Shown one piece after another: positions 59,240 through 64,000 of a stretch of 64,000 bases of DNA (position 1 is the first letter of the stretch; every line of letters starts with the position of its first letter). The stretch lies in NCBI GenBank assembly GCA_037043015.1, contig CM073321.1, positions 24,751,510-24,815,509 on the forward strand, written 5' to 3'. The notes below the pieces were generated by a model. It worked only from the letters and a program-made list of their open reading frames with translations, was not told the DNA's origin and searched no databases. The DNA comes from Bryum argenteum (Eukaryota > Streptophyta > Bryopsida > Bryales > Bryaceae). A program made the position numbers and the translations under genes.

Positions 59240-61925
59240 TCTACCAGTGGCGTTTGGGCAGCTCGAGGTAAATGACGGCGGTATCTTCCTCCTGAGAATG
59301 CCTTTTACGTGCAAAAAGGAAAAACTGCTTTGCCTTATCCGGGGTGGCGATTTGAAAAGGAAGCCGCAGGATTTACTGAGTCCTCCTGCTCTTCCACCTA
59401 TTCCGGAGCGCTTGAAGCTTCGAGGGAGGAGGGACAAGGTGGACCTCCTGTTCTTCTTGTGGAACCGTAGGCTCCTCCGGTTGTACATGTCCACTGCGAT
59501 CTTCCATCTCCTCAACTTGGGGCTCTGGTTGCGGTTCTGTTACCTTGGCATGCCCGGTGAGTACCGGCTCTCCCCCTTCTGCGCTCGCAATCGGATCTTC
59601 GTCCGGTTGTTGGGAGGGACCGGCCTCCACTGGCGTTGCCTCCCCATTCTCTGCAGTTCTAGATGCTCTCACTTCACATGTGGCCTCACCCCCTCGAGGT
59701 GGTGTGGCATTTTGTTCCTCCACTTTCTCCTCCTATACGTTACCATTTCCTGGGGATTCTCGATCCTCCGAAATGGATGCGGGCACCTCCTCGATTTCCA
59801 TCGGAGTCGGTTTCTTAGCGGATACCTCCGGAGGTGCGATTATCTCTTCTTATTTTAGAATGGCGGCTTCCCTCGAATCTATGCGAGGCAGAGCTCCCAG
59901 CAATTTGCCCGTGAGCGTCCGGAACTCCTTGAGGCAGTGATTGATCCCCACTGAATGCCTCCGGAGTAACTCCGTCGATTGGAGCGACTCGTCAATCTGG
60001 GTGTTGTAGAAGGTCGCCTTGGTTTGGGCCTCCGCCCCCGGTTGCAGCACCTTCAGGATGGATTGCAACACCTTCTTGTCGATACTCTGCAACTTGCGGA
60101 TGGTCATTTACTGCTCCTGTACGGTCCTCCTCAGAGCTTCCACCTCCGGATGTGCCTGCCTGACCAAGGGCTCCGATTCACATTGGACTCCCACGGAAGC
60201 CTTCTCCTTTGGTTGGGCTCTCAGCACCCATTCCACCTTCTCCCTTCGCAGCTTTGCCGCCTCTGGTCGCCATTCATCTACCAATTCCGGATAGCGCTCT
60301 ACGTTGGGCGTCTGGAAGACTTGCTCAAGTCGTGCCAGCGAGGTGAATAGCTGCTTGTTCTCCTGTTCAACCACCTCCATGGCGAGCCGGATGGGTTTGA
60401 GGATACCCTCATTGGGTATCCGGTAATAGGGACGAGGAAGCACAGGGGTTGTGTTTCCTGTCCCGGGAGTTACCACTTCCGTGTGAGACGATTCCAGGGC
60501 CACCTCTGCTACGGGGGTTGGATTGTTCTTCTGCTCCGGTAGCTCAAGTCAGGAGGGGGTAGCTCTCTCCGGAATGTCGTCCTCCTCCGCTGAGAGTAGC
60601 CTTCTCTTCACTTCACGCCTGAACTGACTCTCAGGCTTCGCTTCCACCACCGGAGTGGGATCCCGCTCCTGCATGGGCGTTGGGTCCGTGCTTGGAGCCT
60701 GTTCTTCCTCTGTAGCCCTCGGGGCCGCCTCTGGACTAGCCGACCTCCTCCTCTTCTTGTTCTTGCGCTTGAGGTTGGGTAGCTTTCCTCCTGGGGGTCC
60801 CGACCCGAGTGGCGATACTACCATCTCCCTTCCAGTAGTGGCCACGAGTTGAGTCTCCGAGCTGGAGGTTCCCTGTATTACAGGAGGAGGGAGTTGGATA
60901 GGGGAACTTCCCCTCCCAAAACCGGTCGTATCCTTCCTCCTCACCCTTTGGGATGATCATGTACGCCGGGGTGGGGTATCTTCCTCTTCGTCTTCTTCTT
61001 CGTGATCACCCTCCTCTTCAGATTGATCACCGCCAGCCTCGGCCACTTCCTCAGCCCGTCTCTTCTGGGCTCTCGTTCTTCAGACGAGGGGGATGCACTC
61101 TTCTTCCTCCTCGTCTTGCTCTGCGTTCGGCAGGAACATCGAGGGCACTGTAGTGCGCGCGCGGGTAGTACTTACCGGATTTGCCTCTCGACTTGGGGCA
61201 GTCACCCGGGGTACATTGCTGGGCCCGGCTTGATTGGGTCCCACTCACCTGTTCTGTCCGGGGGCTGGCTCCGGTGATCCTTCCAAGTCAGTAGCCCGTA
61301 CTCCTTCTACTTCATCCTCGGACGAGGAGATCCCCTCGGGTTCCCCGGATGGGAGGTCCTACTTCTCGTGCCAGTAAAAGATCTCCCGGTCGGTGAGGAT
61401 GCCATACCGCTGGTAGAGGTGGAAGAGGTAGGGGGACAGTGCACACCCCTTCTGGTTACCAATCTTGGTAACCTCCTGTTGCACCACATTGTGAATGATG
61501 TGATGCCATCCGATTTGCATCTTCCCGTCATAGCTCGCCATGATCGCCTTCATGAGCTTGACCGTGCAGGTCGTTGGCTTGTCCGGGCTCAAAATGGGGA
61601 CGAGGAACCAGGGTAGCCGCATCTCCCGGGGGTTCTTGCAATCCTCGGGTTTGAAACCGTCCTTCTCCGTTGGCCCCTTGCTGAATCGGTTCTTCAGTCC
61701 GTCATCGCCCTTCTTCTTGATATACCCGATACGAGACTCCAGAAACTTGTAGGTTGCCTTCCAATTGCGCAGCTCCCAGTTATCCGTCTTCCCCCTCAGC
61801 GGATCTGTCACATACGATTCAGGAAAGCGATGGCTAACATTCTCCTCGATGATGAGTTGATCGGTCAAGTTCCACGTGACATCGTACAGTCCAGCGCACC
61901 CCATCCGGAGGAGGTCCTCTTTCAA
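59240..61925 (-). mobile_element. Gag-like fossil, copy 2, with coiled-coil and Pro/Glu-rich tail
   Basis: On the minus strand, from 61925: a folded part with GLYDVTWNLTDQLIIEENVS, KPEDCKNPRE and YLFHLYQRYGILTDRE, related to copy 1. Then follow a Lys/Arg- and Pro-rich region with LKRKNKKRRRS (about 60760), a helical part with VERYPELVDEW (about 60300), a Leu-rich helix with LQSILKVLQPGAEAQ (about 60050), and a Pro/Glu-rich end (about 59700-59380). This looks like the structural-protein region of an LTR-type retroelement with no enzyme part recognised. It is an old copy with several breaks. Confidence 0.45.
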
Positions 61926-61939
61926 TTCCGCCTCGTACT

Positions 61940-64000
61940 ACTAGTGGGAGTTTCAGATTGGCATGCCCATGTATTGGTGGGAGTTCCAGGTAATGAGTAT
62001 TCGGTAATGAGTTATGGAGTCAAGGTGGGTTGGACACCTTAACTTAGAATGGTCCTAACATTGTGTGTGTTGTCACATGCAAGTGTTAACAAAGTCGTGG
62101 CCGTTTGCTACCAACTAAGTGAGCCGTAATTCCGCTACCAAGTAAGGCTCAATAAGAAAAAAATGAGTTAAAGTAATTAGGGTCCCGACAGATGAATATA
62201 GGCCAAGCACCACGCAAGTCTTGAGAGTGATGTATGCGGGAGAAGGTGATTTGGCAAAGCGGATAAGGGAGGCATATATGAAAGACACCGAGGCTCAAAA
62301 GTTCTTAGATGAACTTAGGTGTGGCAAGAAGCCCAAAGGTATCCGGCTTCATTAAGTTATGATCAAGTTAAAGCAAAATAGGGTACATGTTCCAAAGGGC
62401 AAGTAGAGGTTGAGTGTGCTCAAGGAGGAGCATGACAACCCCTTGGCCGGGCATAGGGGGGAGAAATCCACCATATGCTCGGTTTCAAAGAGGTTCTATT
62501 AACCCGGGATGAAGGAAGACGTTGCCCATTATGTGAAAACTTGTATCACTTGTCAAGCCAACCGGGCGTCATATCGAAAGCAAGTGGGTTTGTTAAGGCC
62601 TTTGCCTATCTCGGATGGTCCATGGGAGTGTGTCTCTATGGATTTCATTACAAGCCTTCCCCAAGGATGGAGCCAAGAAAAGGGACGGCGACCGCCTTTG
62701 AAACCGCGGTGCTCTTTTTCAACATTTGGTGGCGGCACCATGGATTGCCAAAGTTGATTGTATCCGATAGAGACCCCAAGTTTACAAGTGCATTTTGGAG
62801 GCACTTGTTTAGGAGGATGAAGAGAAAGTTGACATTTAGTACGGCTTTCATCCTCAAACCGATGGGCAAACGGAACGGGTGAATGGGGTCTTGAATCAAT
62901 ACCTTCGCAACTATCTGAGTGCAAACGAAAGTGATTGGATTGAGTACTTGAGTTTTGTCACATCCCTTTCCAAAGGATGCCCAAACACCGTGGTGAGCCG
63001 AGAGGACCCCGGGAGTGACGCCCCGGGCTTGGCAAGAGACATGGTGAGGTGACCAAGGAGAGTCCCGAGCAAACAGAACGCAATGGCGTTGGCTCGGGAC
63101 GAACTTGGTGGTGTGCCTTACAATGGTTTGAAACCATGTTCAAGCACGCACCCATGGGTCTAAGGAACTCGCGATTTGGAGTTGTGAGTCATGAGATATG
63201 ACTCTCCAAAGTTGGAGCGCGTTCCGGGACACTCCGGGACTCGGGAGTGTTGTTTTTCGGGACTCAATGTGTCGACCTTCGTGGAGGGCGGCATATTGCA
63301 TGTTGCTACAAAGCTAATGACAAGTGCTTTCTAGAATGCTAAAGCTCATGATGAGCAAAGAATACTTTAGGAGATATGGCTCCTCAAAGTGGTCGGGACT
63401 TCGGGAGTCGAGAATGTTGCCTCCCGGGACACCGAATGTTCAGAGGGGCATATCTCCCTTGGGACAGATCCGATTGAGGCAAGTAGGTAGTCCATCGAGA
63501 TCTAATCAAAGAGTAGATGTCAAAAATGGGCTCGCACGTCCCATTTGGATACCAAAGCTAGGAGCTAACCCGAAGAGAAGTTACGGCCCATTTTTGAGGC
63601 GAAGACAAAAACGGGTGGTCTTCCAAAATGAAAGTGTGTCACGGAAGGCCCCTCAACACCACAGGAGGGGGGGCTACCAAAGACTCCAGAAAGTACTATG
63701 AGGACAGGTGGTCCCCCTTCTCACTTGCACATGGTGCCTTGAGGAGCCGGGGTGGCTTCAAGGGGGGAGGCTTGGGATGGGCCTCACTCCCGCACCTTGT
63801 GGAAAGTAGAGAGTGCTTTGGAGCATCTCTAAACATGGGGTTGGGAAGTGTCCCTCTCCAAGTTAGTCCCCGTGATAAGTAGTGCCGGTTCTCGGGAGTG
63901 ACCGGGAATGGCTCAAGAAGGTGAGGCATGGAAAGGAAGCCTCACTCCTACATCTTGGGCATTGTGGGATGCTCTTGAGCATCCCGCAACATTGGGTTGG
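61940..64000 (+). mobile_element. Gypsy-type LTR retrotransposon fossil, internally deleted
   Basis: An LTR 3' end (about 61940-62190, ending GGTCCCGACA) is followed by a short internal remnant and by a second LTR that begins at 62956 with TGTCACATCC and runs past the window edge. The LTR family is the same as the solo LTR at 11837-13359. The first LTR is cut at its left side next to the minus-strand gag-like fossil. Most of the internal region is missing. It is broken and not young. Confidence 0.8.
62191..62955 (+). mobile_element. Integrase-region remnant of the gypsy-type element
   Basis: The remnant shows the zinc-binding HHCC-type segment (HYVKTCITCQANRASYRKQV), the start of the catalytic core (MDFITSLPQGW) and a further core strand (LIVSDRDPKFTSAFW), which together identify a Ty3/gypsy integrase. 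It ends directly against the 3' LTR. It has a few breaks and is a fossil. Confidence 0.75.

Overview
The window is nuclear DNA of a eukaryote, most likely from the green-plant lineage. The evidence is GT-AG introns, one intact multi-exon gene of plant ACD11 type (a glycolipid/ceramide-1-phosphate transfer protein), a VPS37-like ESCRT-I gene fragment, CACTA-, hAT- and MULE-like DNA transposons, and Ty3/gypsy-type LTR fossils. Several genes would be surprising in a flowering plant (ParB-like domains, a DNA-methyltransferase-like protein, a TET/JBP-like oxygenase). I therefore suspect an early-diverging streptophyte such as a charophyte alga, bryophyte or lycophyte, but the sequence alone does not settle this.

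Layout. 0-9.2 kb: a decayed hAT-like element with GGCGACCG repeats at both ends, interrupted by a 215-bp MITE and by a CACTA-like fragment. 9.3-14.2 kb, minus strand: a decayed gene with a ParB-like domain, itself interrupted by a 1.5-kb solo LTR. 10.4-10.6 and 14.2-16.1 kb: arrays of a roughly 20-bp palindrome centred on GCGGCCG(C). 16-24 kb: mostly AT-rich spacer with microsatellites and diverged tandem repeats. 24-30 kb: VPS37-like exons, a zinc-finger gene with a TET/JBP-like oxygenase domain, and the intact ACD11-like gene. 32.3-33.2 kb: a third palindrome array. 33.7-34.2 kb, minus strand: an ADD-type zinc finger. 35-40 kb: hypothetical exons around a 318-bp satellite. 40.1-44.4 kb: a ten-exon gene joining an N-terminal ParB-like domain to a C-terminal beta-class DNA-methyltransferase-like domain. 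44.8-50.2 kb: two transposase-like genes. 50.6-51.0 kb: a strongly G-rich minisatellite. 52.3-64 kb: nested mobile elements (an LTR-like segment, a 4.6-kb CACTA-like element with an AGG target duplication and a TTAA element inside it, two gag-like fossils, and an internally deleted gypsy element).

How it fits together. Proteins resembling a DNA-modification writer (ParB-methyltransferase), an oxidiser (TET/JBP-like) and a chromatin reader (ADD finger) lie within 18 kb of each other. Palindrome arrays lie close to both ParB-like genes. My main hypothesis is an old mobile or selfish system, or a domesticated one, that carried its own DNA-modification proteins and palindromic sites. Most of these genes now carry a few breaks, so the copy here is probably dying or dead. 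Everything about function is inference from motifs read by eye.
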